From Thalassobacillus sp. CUG 92003 (GTDB taxonomy: Bacteria > Bacillota > Bacilli > Bacillales > Halobacillaceae), in NCBI RefSeq assembly GCF_013618635.1, contig NZ_JABLSJ010000005.1:124001-188000 (forward strand): a stretch of 64,000 nucleotides of DNA. Reading direction: 5' to 3'. Below are positions 24,550 through 33,771 of the stretch, in pieces. The translations under genes were made by a program, and so were the position numbers. The notes below the pieces were generated by a model. That model did no database searches, had not been told where the DNA came from, and saw only the letters and a program-made list of their open reading frames with translations. Numbering within the stretch: position 1 is the stretch's first letter; each line of letters opens with the position of its first letter.

Positions 24550-25026
24550 ATGGATATTATCTTATGGCTCATTATTGCAGCTTGTTTTGTTCTCAGTTTT
24601 GCTAGTTTGATTTTTCCCATTATACCAGGACCGCTGGTTTTATGGATCGGCTTTCTCATCTATTATTTCTTTATGAATCATGCTGAACTTTCCATCATAT
24701 TCTGGATTGCCATGATCCTATTGACCATCATTTTGATTGTCTCTGACATCATCGCAAATAGTTATTTTGTTAAACGGTACGGTGGCAGTAAATGGGGAGA
24801 ACGATCGGCAGCTGTCGGCGTGATAGTCGGCTCATTTATAGCGCCGCCATTCGGGTTGATCATCGTCCCATTTTTAGCCGTATTAGCAACCGAACTCTTA
24901 CAAAAACGTACAGTGCAAGAATCTTTCCGCGCTTCGATCGGCTCTTTGCTAGGTTTTCTGGGCGGTTCAGTTGCGAAATTCGTCTTGCAGGCTATCATGA
25001 TCATATGGTTTTTCCTTGAAATATAA
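24550..25026 (+). CDS. yqgC: DUF456 membrane protein (YqgC)
   Basis: 158 residues, four to five transmembrane helices, with two glycine-rich motifs typical of DUF456: IFPIIPGPLVLWIGFLIYY and the KYG/RYGGSKWGERSAAVGVIVGSFIAPPFGLIIVPFLAVLATELL segment, in which short G-x-x-x-G repeats suggest an internal duplication. AAGGAGG precedes the ATG. Cell function unknown. Repeat D with a strong terminator hairpin follows directly. Confidence 0.8.
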   Translation: MDIILWLIIAACFVLSFASLIFPIIPGPLVLWIGFLIYYFFMNHAELSIIFWIAMILLTIILIVSDIIANSYFVKRYGGSKWGERSAAVGVIVGSFIAPPFGLIIVPFLAVLATELLQKRTVQESFRASIGSLLGFLGGSVAKFVLQAIMIIWFFLEI

Positions 25027-25045
25027 AGAGGTTGCGACAAAACTA

Positions 25046-25190
25046 AAAACACAAAAAATCCGAACGATTTCAGCGAAATGTTCGGATTTTTTGTGTTTTA
25101 GGAAGGTATTTATTGACCGCTCTGTCAAACACGCCGATTTCCACGGGCACGGCCACAGCTTGCTCGAAAAGCAAAGAACGCTTTTCTGCG
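25046..25190. repeat. Dispersed repeat element D (copy 1), with terminator hairpin
   Basis: Starts with a bidirectional terminator (AAAAAATCCGAAC...GTTCGGATTTTTT, 25052-25094) followed by a conserved non-coding stretch (gaccgctctgtcaaacacgc, cgggcacggcc, caaagaacgc). The same composite occurs in inverse orientation at 54054-54191. It ends the yqgC transcript on one side and can end the fdhF-yrhD transcript on the other. Non-coding. Confidence 0.75.
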
Positions 25191-25288
25191 GGATCCATGG
25201 CTCGCCCTGTTCCCTCATGCGTCTACGTGTTTTGACTACGCTCATGAACATCGTGGAACTTATATCTCAGTCTCCACATATTCAAATA

Positions 25289-25756
25289 TTACGTTTTCCC
25301 CATCCCCTTTAAAAATTTCATCAACAGCGTAATACTGCGATTAATTTCAGGGTCTTTCAGTGCTTTGACCAAATCGAAGTAAGATGTTTTTTCTTCCTCG
25401 CTGCTTTCCTGAAGTTCATGTAATCCATTATTGAGCCGTTCTGTCGCTTTTCGTACTTCGTCTAAATCGATTTCCCCAAACAAAAACAACAATTCAGGAA
25501 TATTTTCCACTGATTTCGAATATTGAGGCTTGTTAAGTTCTTTGACAAGATTCCCTAACGCTTCTTTTCGATGTTTAGTGATCGCCGTAGCAGCCTGGAG
25601 AGCATCTGCCTCATCTAGCGCGCTGAGTAATTCGATGCCCTTAAGAATGCTCTCTTTATTAGCAGATACCGCTTCTTTTACTTCTTGAACATCTTCCTCC
25701 ACCTTATTCTCTTCCGGAATGTCCATCCGTTTTATATTTGTGATCGGTTTACCCAT
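25289..25756 (-). CDS. yrhD: DUF1641 protein YrhD, formate dehydrogenase associated
   Basis: 155 residues, mostly helical and charged, with the DUF1641 region near the C-terminus ([30 protein letters not shown]). In Bacillus the gene follows the formate dehydrogenase gene as here, overlapping it by 8 nt, so the products are surely made together. Its exact role is unknown; an accessory or regulatory subunit is inferred from linkage. Confidence 0.85.
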   Translation of the reverse strand: MGKPITNIKRMDIPEENKVEEDVQEVKEAVSANKESILKGIELLSALDEADALQAATAITKHRKEALGNLVKELNKPQYSKSVENIPELLFLFGEIDLDEVRKATERLNNGLHELQESSEEEKTSYFDLVKALKDPEINRSITLLMKFLKGMGKT

Positions 25757-28700
25757 TGTGTTTCACCTTATTTCCTGGAAATTCATAATCGCTCCGTTTC
25801 CATTTGTCCTCGACCCTTACACTGATTTGCGGCTGTCTGTTCCCTCTCCGATGGTTATTGGAAGGAATGGGTGATTTCCCTTTTTTCTTAAGGACTTCCA
25901 TTTTAACTGCGATTTCTTTATATGCAGGTGTATCCACGTCTTTGTCTACCCGGTTATCGGTTAAATAGTTCACAGCAGATTTACCATTATTGTTCATCGG
26001 GAGGTAAAGTTCATTACCGCTGACACGTTCTGTCACGGTTACAGTACCCGTCGCTTCGCCCGCTTCTGAGATTAACTTAACCTCTGCTCCTTCTTTAATG
26101 CCTCGTTCTTCTGCTAATTCATGCGAGACTTCTATAAAGGCATTAGGCGTTTTTCTTTGAATACCAGGAGAACGATAGGTCATATTTCCTTCATGGAAAT
26201 GCTCCAACAACCGGCCGTTATTCAAGTGCAGATCATACGTTTCGTCTGTATCATACATGAGCGTATAATCTAACGGATAAAGTTTCGCTTTTTTATCTTC
26301 AAATGGAAAGCCATCTTTAAACAATAAGGGGGTGTCAGTACCGTCTTCGTCAACTGGCCACTGCAGAGACTGGAATCCTTTCAGACGCTCGTAGGAGACA
26401 CCAGCAAATAACGGCGCTAATGATGCGGCCTCTTCCATTATTTCAGCAGGATGATCATAGCCCCAATCAAACCCTAATTTTTTGGCAATCATTTGGATAA
26501 TTCTCCAATCCCCCTTGGCATCACCCACAGGTTCCAAAGATTGGTAGAGACGTTGAATTCTACGTTCCGTATTCGTAAACGTGCCTTCTTTCTCAAGACT
26601 TGCCACCGCAGGAAGAACAACGTCCGCGTACTCCGCTGTTTTGGTTAGAAACAGATCCTGGACGACAAAGAAATCCAGCTTTTCAAAAGCGTCCGTCACA
26701 TAATTGATATTAGCATCTACAATGGACGTGTCTTCCCCTTTAACGTACATGGACTTCAATGACCCGTCATGAATCGCTTTAATCATTTCATGGTTGTCCA
26801 TACCTATTTCAGAAGGCAGTTCAACGCCCCACGCTTCTTCATACCGTTTCTGGACTTGCTCATCCGTCACTTTCTCATATCCCGGATAAAAATTCGGCAT
26901 GCTGCCAAAATCACTGCACCCTTGAACGTTGTTATGCCCTCGGAGCGGGTAAGCTCCAGTGCCTGGCCGTCCGTAATTCCCTGTAATGAGCAGCAAATTA
27001 GAAAAAGCTGTGCTGGTATCACTCCCCAGCATATGTTGCGTGACACCCATCGCCCAGCATATGGCCACCTTATTAACGCTGGTTATTTCTTTGGCAATAA
27101 ATTTAAGTTCTTCTTGAGGAATACCGGTCATTTCTTCTGCATAATCAAGCGTAAACTTTTCTAAGCTTCGGTAATACTCATCGAATCCGTTCACCCAATC
27201 CTGCAAAAATGATTGATCGTGCCATCCCTGATCGATGATATATTTCGTTACGGCAGAAACCCACACGAGATCTGTACCGGATTTCGGCTGATAAAAATGA
27301 TCAGCTCGCGTAGCCATCTCATGTTTTCGTAAATCAAACACGAATAATTTCTGTCCGAATAATTTATGGGATCGCTTAATTCTTGATGCCAAAACGGGAT
27401 GGGATTCCGCGGTATTAGAACCGATCGTCATAACCAAGTCAGCCTCTGCTATATCATCAATGGATCCAGAATCGCCACCATATCCGACTGTCCGGAATAA
27501 GCCCATGGTAGCTGGGGTTTGGCAATAGCGTGAGCAGTTATCCACGTTATTGGTCCCGATCACTTGACGTGACAATTTCTGCATAGCGTACGAATCTTCA
27601 TTCGTTGCTTTAGAAGAAGCGATGAATCCAAGCGCATCAGCACCATGTTCTGCTTTCAGTTCTGTAAATCGCTCTGCGATATATGAAATGGCTTCATCCC
27701 ATTCCACTTCCTCGAACGCATCATCCCGGCGAATTAAGGGTTTCGTCAGACGATCATCGCTATTGACGTAATCCCAGCCGAACTTCCCTTTAATGCACGT
27801 GGCAATCCCGTTTGCCGGTGATTCTGCGTTGGGTTCCACTTTCAACACTTTACGATCCTTCGTCCACACATCAAAACTGCATCCTACGCCACAATATGTA
27901 CAAACCGTTTTAGTTTTCTTGATGCGTTCTTCACGCATGGATGCTTCTGTGTCGGAGACAGCAAATAATGGCCCGTAGCCTGTTTCTACTTTTTTTGTCA
28001 TCTCAATCATAGACCTTAGAAGTCCTGGTTCCTGATCAGTCATGTAACCCGCTTCCCCTTCCATGCCTTTCTCCATAATGGCATTGCATGGGCAAACAGT
28101 TGCGCACTGACCACAGTTGACGCAGGATGATTCATCTATGGGCACATCATTATCCCATATCACGCGGGGCTCCTGACGTTCCCAATCTATCGTTAATGTT
28201 TCATTCACTTCAATGTCCTGACACACTTCCACGCAGCGCCCGCACAAAATACATTGGTTTGGATCATAACGATAAAACGATCCCGAGCGATCCGTTTCAT
28301 ATGGTTTTGCCTGGAATGGGCGTGACTGGTGCTCTAATCCAAAATCTGCTACAGTATTATGAATTTCGCAATCACCGTTATTATAATCACAGACTGTACA
28401 GTAAAGTTCATGGTTTTCCAAAATCTTATCCAACGCTTCTTTTTGCGCCATGTGTACCTGAGGGAGCTGTGTTTGAACGCGCATCCCTGCTTCGACCTTC
28501 ATGCCACACGCACGTTGAAGCTCGCCATTCACTTGCACAATACATGTGTCGCACGTTTCAATCGGGCCTAAAGACTCGTTATAACAAATTTGAGGAATAT
28601 TCTCTCCTGTGGTATTGATGAATTCAATCAAATTTTGCCCTGGGTCAGCTAAATACTCCTGGCCGTTAATCGTCACAACGGTGTGGTCTCGTTCTAGCAA
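25749..28700 (-). CDS. fdhF: Formate dehydrogenase, molybdopterin catalytic subunit
   Basis: 983 residues. Domains in order: N-terminal 2Fe-2S ferredoxin-like domain (Cys pattern in ICYNES..ETCDTC..RACGM), a His/Cys 4Fe-4S segment ([11 protein letters not shown]), two 4Fe-4S clusters ([22 protein letters not shown]), then the bis-MGD molybdenum domain with its own 4Fe-4S (CTYCGVGC). The active-site residue is Cys393 (CSRYC), where some homologues have selenocysteine. It oxidises formate to CO2 with NAD or another acceptor. TTG 28700 lies 8 nt after GGGAGG. Transcribed after fdhD and before yrhD. Confidence 0.93.
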   Translation of the reverse strand: MLERDHTVVTINGQEYLADPGQNLIEFINTTGENIPQICYNESLGPIETCDTCIVQVNGELQRACGMKVEAGMRVQTQLPQVHMAQKEALDKILENHELYCTVCDYNNGDCEIHNTVADFGLEHQSRPFQAKPYETDRSGSFYRYDPNQCILCGRCVEVCQDIEVNETLTIDWERQEPRVIWDNDVPIDESSCVNCGQCATVCPCNAIMEKGMEGEAGYMTDQEPGLLRSMIEMTKKVETGYGPLFAVSDTEASMREERIKKTKTVCTYCGVGCSFDVWTKDRKVLKVEPNAESPANGIATCIKGKFGWDYVNSDDRLTKPLIRRDDAFEEVEWDEAISYIAERFTELKAEHGADALGFIASSKATNEDSYAMQKLSRQVIGTNNVDNCSRYCQTPATMGLFRTVGYGGDSGSIDDIAEADLVMTIGSNTAESHPVLASRIKRSHKLFGQKLFVFDLRKHEMATRADHFYQPKSGTDLVWVSAVTKYIIDQGWHDQSFLQDWVNGFDEYYRSLEKFTLDYAEEMTGIPQEELKFIAKEITSVNKVAICWAMGVTQHMLGSDTSTAFSNLLLITGNYGRPGTGAYPLRGHNNVQGCSDFGSMPNFYPGYEKVTDEQVQKRYEEAWGVELPSEIGMDNHEMIKAIHDGSLKSMYVKGEDTSIVDANINYVTDAFEKLDFFVVQDLFLTKTAEYADVVLPAVASLEKEGTFTNTERRIQRLYQSLEPVGDAKGDWRIIQMIAKKLGFDWGYDHPAEIMEEAASLAPLFAGVSYERLKGFQSLQWPVDEDGTDTPLLFKDGFPFEDKKAKLYPLDYTLMYDTDETYDLHLNNGRLLEHFHEGNMTYRSPGIQRKTPNAFIEVSHELAEERGIKEGAEVKLISEAGEATGTVTVTERVSGNELYLPMNNNGKSAVNYLTDNRVDKDVDTPAYKEIAVKMEVLKKKGKSPIPSNNHRRGNRQPQISVRVEDKWKRSDYEFPGNKVKHNG

Positions 28701-28715
28701 AACAAACGCCTCCCT

Positions 28716-29525
28716 TTACAATGAATCTTTCTTATCGTGCAATTGACCATAAATACGATCATGATGGGTGTATACATTCATGCGGTTCCCTCTCACAAAG
28801 CCAACTGCCGTAATGTTCAAATCATGCGCAAGCTGTAAAGCCAGATGTGTTGGAGCTGATTTTGATAAGAGCAGGCCAATCCCCATTTTGGAAACTTTCA
28901 GTAATACTTCAGAAGAAATCCGCCCACTGAAAATGATAATTTTGTTTTTGGTTGAAATGTGTTTATTAAGTATATACCCGTATAATTTATCCAGCGCATT
29001 ATGGCGTCCAATATCAGCAAACGTACATTCTAATCCGACAGCTGTAGCTAACCCCACCTGATGGACCCCGCCTGTCTTATGGAATAAGTCAGCATGTTCC
29101 TGGAACGCGTTCATGAGTGAGAGACAGTCAGATGATGAGACAGCTGTTTGACTCATGACCGTTTTTGCCGTTTTAGCATCGCTTTGAAAATAAAATGAAC
29201 GGCTTTTCCCACAGCAGGAACCAATCCAACGTTTATCCGTTTTCTCAGATACATTGAGCGGTTTATGCAATTCTGTATACGCAAACCCTTTTTCTGAATC
29301 TATGGATAGCTGCTTAACATCTTGGGCCGTTCTGATCACTCCTTCAGATGCTAAAAAGCCATACACGAGATGCTCAAGGTTCGTAGGTGAACAGACCATC
29401 GTAGCAAATTCCTCACCGTTTACCATTAATGTCAACGGGAACTCTTCAGCAATTTCATCCGCTTCGTGTGAACATAAACCATTCTGATACCTCACGATGT
29501 CCACCATTTTTGTGTTCTTATTCAT
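28716..29525 (-). CDS. fdhD: Formate dehydrogenase accessory sulfurtransferase FdhD
   Basis: 269 residues with the FdhD core: SCCGKS (Cys104/105, the sulfur relay position), the conserved TGGVHQVGL and FADIGRHNALDKLYG, SGRISSEVLLKVSKMGIG and SAPTHLALQLAHDL. FdhD passes sulfur from a cysteine desulfurase to the molybdenum cofactor so that formate dehydrogenase is active. The gene starts the fdhD-fdhF-yrhD operon with 15 nt to fdhF. AGGAGAAACCGT precedes ATG 29525. Confidence 0.93.
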   Translation of the reverse strand: MNKNTKMVDIVRYQNGLCSHEADEIAEEFPLTLMVNGEEFATMVCSPTNLEHLVYGFLASEGVIRTAQDVKQLSIDSEKGFAYTELHKPLNVSEKTDKRWIGSCCGKSRSFYFQSDAKTAKTVMSQTAVSSSDCLSLMNAFQEHADLFHKTGGVHQVGLATAVGLECTFADIGRHNALDKLYGYILNKHISTKNKIIIFSGRISSEVLLKVSKMGIGLLLSKSAPTHLALQLAHDLNITAVGFVRGNRMNVYTHHDRIYGQLHDKKDSL

Positions 29526-29738
29526 ACGGTTTCTCCTTCCCCCTCACCTCCGCTATTTTTACAAATTCTATACCTGTTTTCCGCGGGTATAAAACATTAC
29601 AAACCTCATCCACTCCAAATCTGTATATATTCTACAAATTTCTATGCGCTGAACCGATATTCCTTCTACTATTCATCAATCACACTATTTTAACTATCTT
29701 CGATCGCCTTACATTTTCCTTACCTTCGCACCCTTTAT

Positions 29739-29763
29739 GTTTTTTTTCAATTATAACGGGTAA
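29739..29763 (+). promoter_or_regulatory. Sigma-B-type promoter of yflT
   Basis: GTTTTT (29739-29744), 13-nt spacer, GGGTAA (29758-29763). The -10 box matches 5 of 6 and the -35 box 4 of 6 to the consensus. YflT-family genes are sigma-B controlled in B. subtilis. The rest of 29526-29738 shows no gene. Confidence 0.6.
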
Positions 29764-29800
29764 ACAAATTAATGTAACATACTATAAAGGAGTGTTGATC

Positions 29801-30148
29801 ATGCCATTTATACGCGAATATACGAATGATGAAAAACTGATTGATGATGTCGGAAAATTGAAAGATAAAGGAATCAGCAGAGACAATGTTTATGTGCTTA
29901 CGCACGATGACGATCGCACGAAACGAATAGCGACGAATGCCGATGCGAATACCATTGGCTTCTCTGAACAAGATTTTAAAAATGCTGTAGGCAATATGTT
30001 CAGCAAAAAAGGCGATGAATTAAGATCGAAATTGCAAGAAGTCGGCTTTTCTGAGCAAGAAGCTGAGGACTACGAGGATGATATGGACGAAGGAAAAGTG
30101 TTATTGATTGTTACGAATTCAAGCGAAGTTGAAAATATCCTTTCCTAA
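29801..30148 (+). CDS. yflT: General stress protein 17M family (YflT)
   Basis: 115 residues beginning MPFIREYTNDEKLIDDVGKL, the YflT domain at its full usual length, with an acidic C-terminal half (EDYEDDMDEGKVLLIV). Members are sigma-B-dependent general stress proteins of unknown mechanism. AAAGGAGTG sits 7 nt before ATG 29801; reading can be extended far upstream but only through AT-rich non-coding sequence. A sigma-B-type promoter precedes and a strong terminator follows. Confidence 0.88.
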   Translation: MPFIREYTNDEKLIDDVGKLKDKGISRDNVYVLTHDDDRTKRIATNADANTIGFSEQDFKNAVGNMFSKKGDELRSKLQEVGFSEQEAEDYEDDMDEGKVLLIVTNSSEVENILS

Positions 30149-30157
30149 GTCATAAAT

Positions 30158-30199
30158 AAAAAAGAGGGACGGCTTTGATGAGCCGCTCCCTCTTTTTTT
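30158..30199. terminator. Bidirectional intrinsic terminator
   Basis: AAAAAAGAGGGA-CGGCT with AGCCG-CTCCCTCTTTTTTT, T-runs on both strands; serves yflT (plus) and the PLD-like gene (minus). Confidence 0.85.
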
Positions 30200-30233
30200 A
30201 TATTCAATATAGACACGCTTGGATCCCTTGTAT

Positions 30234-31682
30234 TTAATAGCTTGTAAACCACAATAATTTTTGTAAATGGTAGGAGATATACCGGGCTATTGTCAATTGA
30301 TCCTGATATTCCTCATAATCAGCTGTGTAATGACCGTCATCATTTTCCCAAATCCGTGTGAAATACTGATCCACTTCCCGGAATACTTCATGACCAGACG
30401 GGCCTTCAATTTTAACATCCGCTTCTAAATTTAAATTGGCTAAATTTCGTCTCGTATAATTAGCCGAGCCAGATATTATGACACTTTCTTCTGATTTATC
30501 AATATAAAGCATTTTCGTATGGAATTGTTCCATATTGATATCGTACCACTTGATATTTAAATTCTCTTCACCCATTTTTTTTAGTTCCGCCGCAACAGGT
30601 AAATTGGGCAGGCCGGTTTTTTGGTGACCAAACGCTTTCGTGTTAGGGTCTAGCACAATATTCACTTGCGTGCCTCTGTCTGCTTTTGCTTCGATTAAGT
30701 CGATTATTTTCCGATCCGCTAAATAATACATCCCCAACCATATCTCATCTGTTTCATCAACCTTCTCCAACTCTTCCAAAATAGCATCATAGATTTTTCT
30801 TTCGGTAAGAAATTGGGTGGATAGCGGGCCATCCTGCGTTTCAAAGTTTAATTCCTCTATATTAGGAAAATCAATGTCACTTGAATAATCGACCACGGCT
30901 TTTTCGGCCTCAAGAATATCCTTGACGATTGGCCCCTCCATTTTAAACGCTACATTTTCATGATACCCGCTTGCTTCATGAGGGTTTGCTGTTGAAACGA
31001 TGGCTTCGTTTTCCGTGGCTATCAGCTTTCGGTGATTAGCTTTAACATTCAACAATTTAAGATACGAACGAGCTGTAACGTCTGGGGCATTTTTTGCTAG
31101 TGGGTTTTTAATCCAGCCATCGCCCTCCTGACCAAACCATTGCAAAAATGTACGCCAAATGCTGGAATATATGGGGTTAGAATCCCGGAGTTTGTTGAGG
31201 TTCGTTAAAACGACATCAACTCCGTTATCTCTTAACCGATCAATGGCCTCTGACTCGTACGACCCATAAACGGTATTGATCTGATCTGTAATGAAGACGG
31301 CTTGCAAGTCAGGGTGACGTTGTTTTTGTTCAATGATGGCATCGACCAAGTTTTTGGTGATCTCCGGGAAATCATGCTTACCATTTGTATAGCTGTTAAA
31401 TAAAAACATGTCAGCCACAATAACGTCCTCAGCATTAGCAATGGTTTGTTCAATTTCTTGAAAAATTTCCCGTTCATGGACAGTGTCACCTGCTTCATTT
31501 TCATACGTTAAATCTTTATAAAATTCGATATCTTGCATACTATGTACATCCCCCTCAAACGATATCCCTTCCGGCAACGCTTTTAAGGAGGTATGATACG
31601 TGATGACACACGACAATATCACAATTAAACCTAATACAACCCATGTTATTTTTTTGTGCAAAAGCTTTTTCACTTTACTCAT
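30234..31682 (-). CDS. Membrane-anchored phospholipase D-like protein
   Basis: 482 residues. An N-terminal transmembrane anchor (about 12-32) precedes two PLD half-sites: NHRKLIATENEAIVSTAN in the first half and FHTKMLYIDKSEESVIISGSANYTRRN in the second, both with the H-x-K core plus the downstream Asn/Ser. This is the cardiolipin synthase/PLD superfamily, but longer at the N-terminus and without the multiple helices of ClsA. I chose ATG 31682 (MSKVKK); the frame upstream would run into the zinc-ribbon gene, whose stop is at 31739. Substrate could be phospholipid or another phosphodiester. Confidence 0.82.
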   Translation of the reverse strand: MSKVKKLLHKKITWVVLGLIVILSCVITYHTSLKALPEGISFEGDVHSMQDIEFYKDLTYENEAGDTVHEREIFQEIEQTIANAEDVIVADMFLFNSYTNGKHDFPEITKNLVDAIIEQKQRHPDLQAVFITDQINTVYGSYESEAIDRLRDNGVDVVLTNLNKLRDSNPIYSSIWRTFLQWFGQEGDGWIKNPLAKNAPDVTARSYLKLLNVKANHRKLIATENEAIVSTANPHEASGYHENVAFKMEGPIVKDILEAEKAVVDYSSDIDFPNIEELNFETQDGPLSTQFLTERKIYDAILEELEKVDETDEIWLGMYYLADRKIIDLIEAKADRGTQVNIVLDPNTKAFGHQKTGLPNLPVAAELKKMGEENLNIKWYDINMEQFHTKMLYIDKSEESVIISGSANYTRRNLANLNLEADVKIEGPSGHEVFREVDQYFTRIWENDDGHYTADYEEYQDQLTIARYISYHLQKLLWFTSY

Positions 31683-31738
31683 ATCTAGTACTCCACTCCT
31701 ATGATAATCTACCAATATATTCACAAAGTGGAGAATCC

Positions 31739-31882
31739 TCAAACATGGGAAATATTGTTTCCAGAGTCAGCACAAGCTTCTGAACAAAATAGGTGCCCTT
31801 GTTCATAAACACCGTCCAGAAATCCATGATCGCAATAAATCGCTTTACCGCAGCTTTCACACTCTCCGACTTGTTCAACCAT
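31739..31882 (-). CDS. Small zinc-ribbon protein, 47 aa
   Basis: The product has two Cys pairs, CESC near the N-terminus and CSEAC near the C-terminus (GHLFCSEACADSG), spaced as in treble-clef or zinc-ribbon proteins, and little else. Starts at ATG 31882 or the ATG one codon earlier (31885), after the strong GGAGGA. It stops 56 nt before the PLD-like gene and may be cotranscribed with it. Function unknown; DNA, RNA or protein binding through a single Zn2+ is usual for this kind. Confidence 0.65.
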   Translation of the reverse strand: MVEQVGECESCGKAIYCDHGFLDGVYEQGHLFCSEACADSGNNISHV

Positions 31883-32086
31883 CATTATTCCTCCTCTCCT
31901 ATATAAAAAATTTCACGAGAATTAATGAAAAATTGAAACATTTTGTGGGTTTGTTTCGTCTATGTTAATGATATCAGAATGATCTCCCTTCATTCATATC
32001 GTTCGAAGCAGGCATATGCAACAGGAGACCCGGATTGTTTCCTGTTGTCACCTGTTTTGACAAGCGGATAAAAGGAATAAAATAAT

Positions 32087-32113
32087 ACCCACGGCTAAAA
32101 AAAAGCCGTGGGT
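32087..32113 (-). terminator. Terminator after thiT
   Basis: Ten-base-pair stem ACCCACGGCT/AGCCGTGGGT with an A/T loop; on the minus strand it is followed by a discontinuous T-rich tail. Confidence 0.65.
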
Positions 32114-32117
32114 TAAT

Positions 32118-32729
32118 TTAGTTGGCATGGTGTTTCAGCTTTTGGTCCTCCATGTTAGAAGAGCCTGTACCTAATAGCAGGCGCGGCTGCTTGTAGAACA
32201 GCATACACAACACAATAGCACTCAACACAAAACCAGGCAGCATATAGGAACCGTTATAAACCAACGAATAGACCCATACGGTTTGGTCCCCTGCCATTTC
32301 TGAGAAAAAGGCAATGCCGGCGTAAAAATGGGCAATGAAACGTAGTAAACTACCGAGAAATACCCCGAGTGAAACGTACGTTACAAATGACGTCATGTGC
32401 TTCTTCTGCAGCGCGTTCTTTGCAGTCCTCGCGAATATTCCAGCGAGCCCGAGAACGCCGAAGGCTACAATATAATCAAGTACCGCTTGAATCGGCACAA
32501 GAATATAGGCTCCGGTTAAAATTTGATAAAAACCAAACAGCAATCCTGCTAAGACACCGCCCTTCACACCCCATCTCAAGGCCACTAGGAAGATGGGTAT
32601 CATGGCGAAAGAAATTGAACCGCCCTGAGCCCAAAGCTTAAACGACAAAAAAGGGATAATATCCAAGAGCAATGCCATAGCTGAAAATATGGCAATTTCC
32701 ACTAAAAATAAAACGCGATTATTTCTCAT
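32118..32729 (-). CDS. thiT: Thiamine ECF transporter S component ThiT (YuaJ)
   Basis: 203 residues, six transmembrane helices. ThiT hallmarks are KLWAQGGSISFAMIPIFLVALRWG, in which the Trp/Gly/Gln region and later residues line the thiamine pocket, and the C-terminal AHFYAGIAFF...YSLVYNGSYMLPG. It binds thiamine with high affinity and shares a general ECF energy module encoded elsewhere. ATG 32729 after GGGGAG. A TPP riboswitch lies in the leader, so expression should fall when thiamine diphosphate is abundant. Confidence 0.92.
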   Translation of the reverse strand: MRNNRVLFLVEIAIFSAMALLLDIIPFLSFKLWAQGGSISFAMIPIFLVALRWGVKGGVLAGLLFGFYQILTGAYILVPIQAVLDYIVAFGVLGLAGIFARTAKNALQKKHMTSFVTYVSLGVFLGSLLRFIAHFYAGIAFFSEMAGDQTVWVYSLVYNGSYMLPGFVLSAIVLCMLFYKQPRLLLGTGSSNMEDQKLKHHAN

Positions 32730-32737
32730 TTCATTCA

Positions 32738-32780
32738 CTCCCCTTGTTTTTTGGCAACAAAAAAAGCAATGCCAAGGGGA
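32738..32780 (-). promoter_or_regulatory. Shine-Dalgarno-sequestering hairpin in the thiT leader
   Basis: On the minus strand TCCCCTTG (32773-32780 complement) pairs with CAAGGGGA at the Shine-Dalgarno of thiT, and TTGGCA/TGCCAA pairs inside it. This would hide the ribosome site and is the likely expression platform of the TPP riboswitch. Confidence 0.5.
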
Positions 32781-32828
32781 AGCTTCCTGATGGACAGGTC
32801 CCATTTCTACATTGCACCATCAAAAAAG

Positions 32829-32914
32829 CCGCCATCCCTACGCTAGTATTAACTAACAGGTTCGAAGGGTAAGAATAGACATTCCATTCACTCTCAGCCA
32901 GCTGGCTCCCCTTG
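32829..32914 (-). promoter_or_regulatory. TPP riboswitch (THI element)
   Basis: On the minus strand AAGGGGAGCC...GGCTGAGAGTG, then ACCCTTCGAACCTGTTAGTT and AGCGTAGGGA: the conserved GGGG/GCUGAGA/ACCC/GAACCUG..UUAG...CGUAGGGA order of TPP aptamers. It directly precedes thiT. Confidence 0.93.
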
Positions 32915-32952
32915 AAGGCTTAAAAACCGTATGCTTCTTTTGCTTACTTTTC

Positions 32953-32981
32953 ATTATACGGGACGAGCGAGTTAAACTCAA
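32953..32981 (-). promoter_or_regulatory. Sigma-A promoter of thiT
   Basis: TTGAGT (32976-32981), 17-nt spacer, TATAAT (32953-32958) on the minus strand, about 35 nt before the aptamer. Confidence 0.7.
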
Positions 32982-32996
32982 CTCTTCACTCCAGCA

Positions 32997-33716
32997 TTAA
33001 CGGACAACTTTGACAAATTTAGGACTAGCCGTTACATAATAAATGTCATTTCGGCTGTTTTTGACTTTATATTGCTCTCCGTTCCCGACGGTGATTTTCG
33101 AGAGGATCGTCGGGAAACCGTACCCCTCATATAAATAACCCGCAACATGCTGGTCTTTCCAACTCGGTTCTGTATAAAATCGTAAAGCCCCTTTGTAGAT
33201 CGATTCCACTCGATGCCCGATGTCATTTGGCTTCAGGTTGGTTGAGGAACCCTCGATTTGCCGCTTAAAATCTTGCCAAACCGGTAATAACTTCCGCGGA
33301 CAATTTTTGCCGCTCCAATGCCGATGGGAGACAACGTGAGACAGAGGAATATGATAACGCGACTGCAAGCTTCTGATTAATTGAACAGCTTGACTAACAG
33401 CTTGGTTGAAGTCCCCTTCCTCGTTTTCACATATTTCTATTCCAATCGATGAGCGGTTACCTCCACCATTTCCGTCACCAGCATGCCACCCGACTTCCGT
33501 TTCAGGAAGATGCTGGACGATTCTCTTGTCATCCACAGTAAAATGCCAACTGACAAACTTTTTTTCAGGCAGATTCAATAGATACCAACCGTGACGTTGT
33601 GCATCTGCCCCTCGCTCGTTATTTCCCGTATTGTGGATCGTGATATAGGCGGGCTGCAACGTGTAGCCGGGTCGTGCGTGATGTGTTTTCGGTAAAATCA
33701 TATCGATTATCGTCAT
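32997..33716 (-). CDS. N-acetylmuramoyl-L-alanine amidase (amidase_2 family)
   Basis: 239 residues. N-terminal amidase_2 zinc domain: ITIHNTGN (first His), WHFTVDD, GWHAGDGNGGGNRSSIGIEICE, and the second zinc His plus Cys in VVSHRHWSGKNCPRKLL. The C-terminal 70 residues (ESIYKGALRFYTEPSW...YKVKNSRNDIYYVTASPKFVKVV) look like an SH3-type wall-binding domain. It cleaves the MurNAc-L-Ala bond, like XlyA/BlyA/CwlA phage-type or host autolysins. No signal peptide is seen, as is common for phage-type or spore-cortex-type forms. Start at ATG 33716 behind AGGGGGAGA; a GTG five codons upstream is too close to that site. Confidence 0.88.
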   Translation of the reverse strand: MTIIDMILPKTHHARPGYTLQPAYITIHNTGNNERGADAQRHGWYLLNLPEKKFVSWHFTVDDKRIVQHLPETEVGWHAGDGNGGGNRSSIGIEICENEEGDFNQAVSQAVQLIRSLQSRYHIPLSHVVSHRHWSGKNCPRKLLPVWQDFKRQIEGSSTNLKPNDIGHRVESIYKGALRFYTEPSWKDQHVAGYLYEGYGFPTILSKITVGNGEQYKVKNSRNDIYYVTASPKFVKVVR

Positions 33717-33771
33717 CCTTCTCCCCCTCACTTAGATTTGATATCATCTATAAATCGAGTGAGAGGGGAGC

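Noticed and set aside
27522-27524. Selenocysteine at the formate dehydrogenase active site
   Set aside because: The codon is TGC (Cys393), not TGA, so no selenocysteine insertion is needed.
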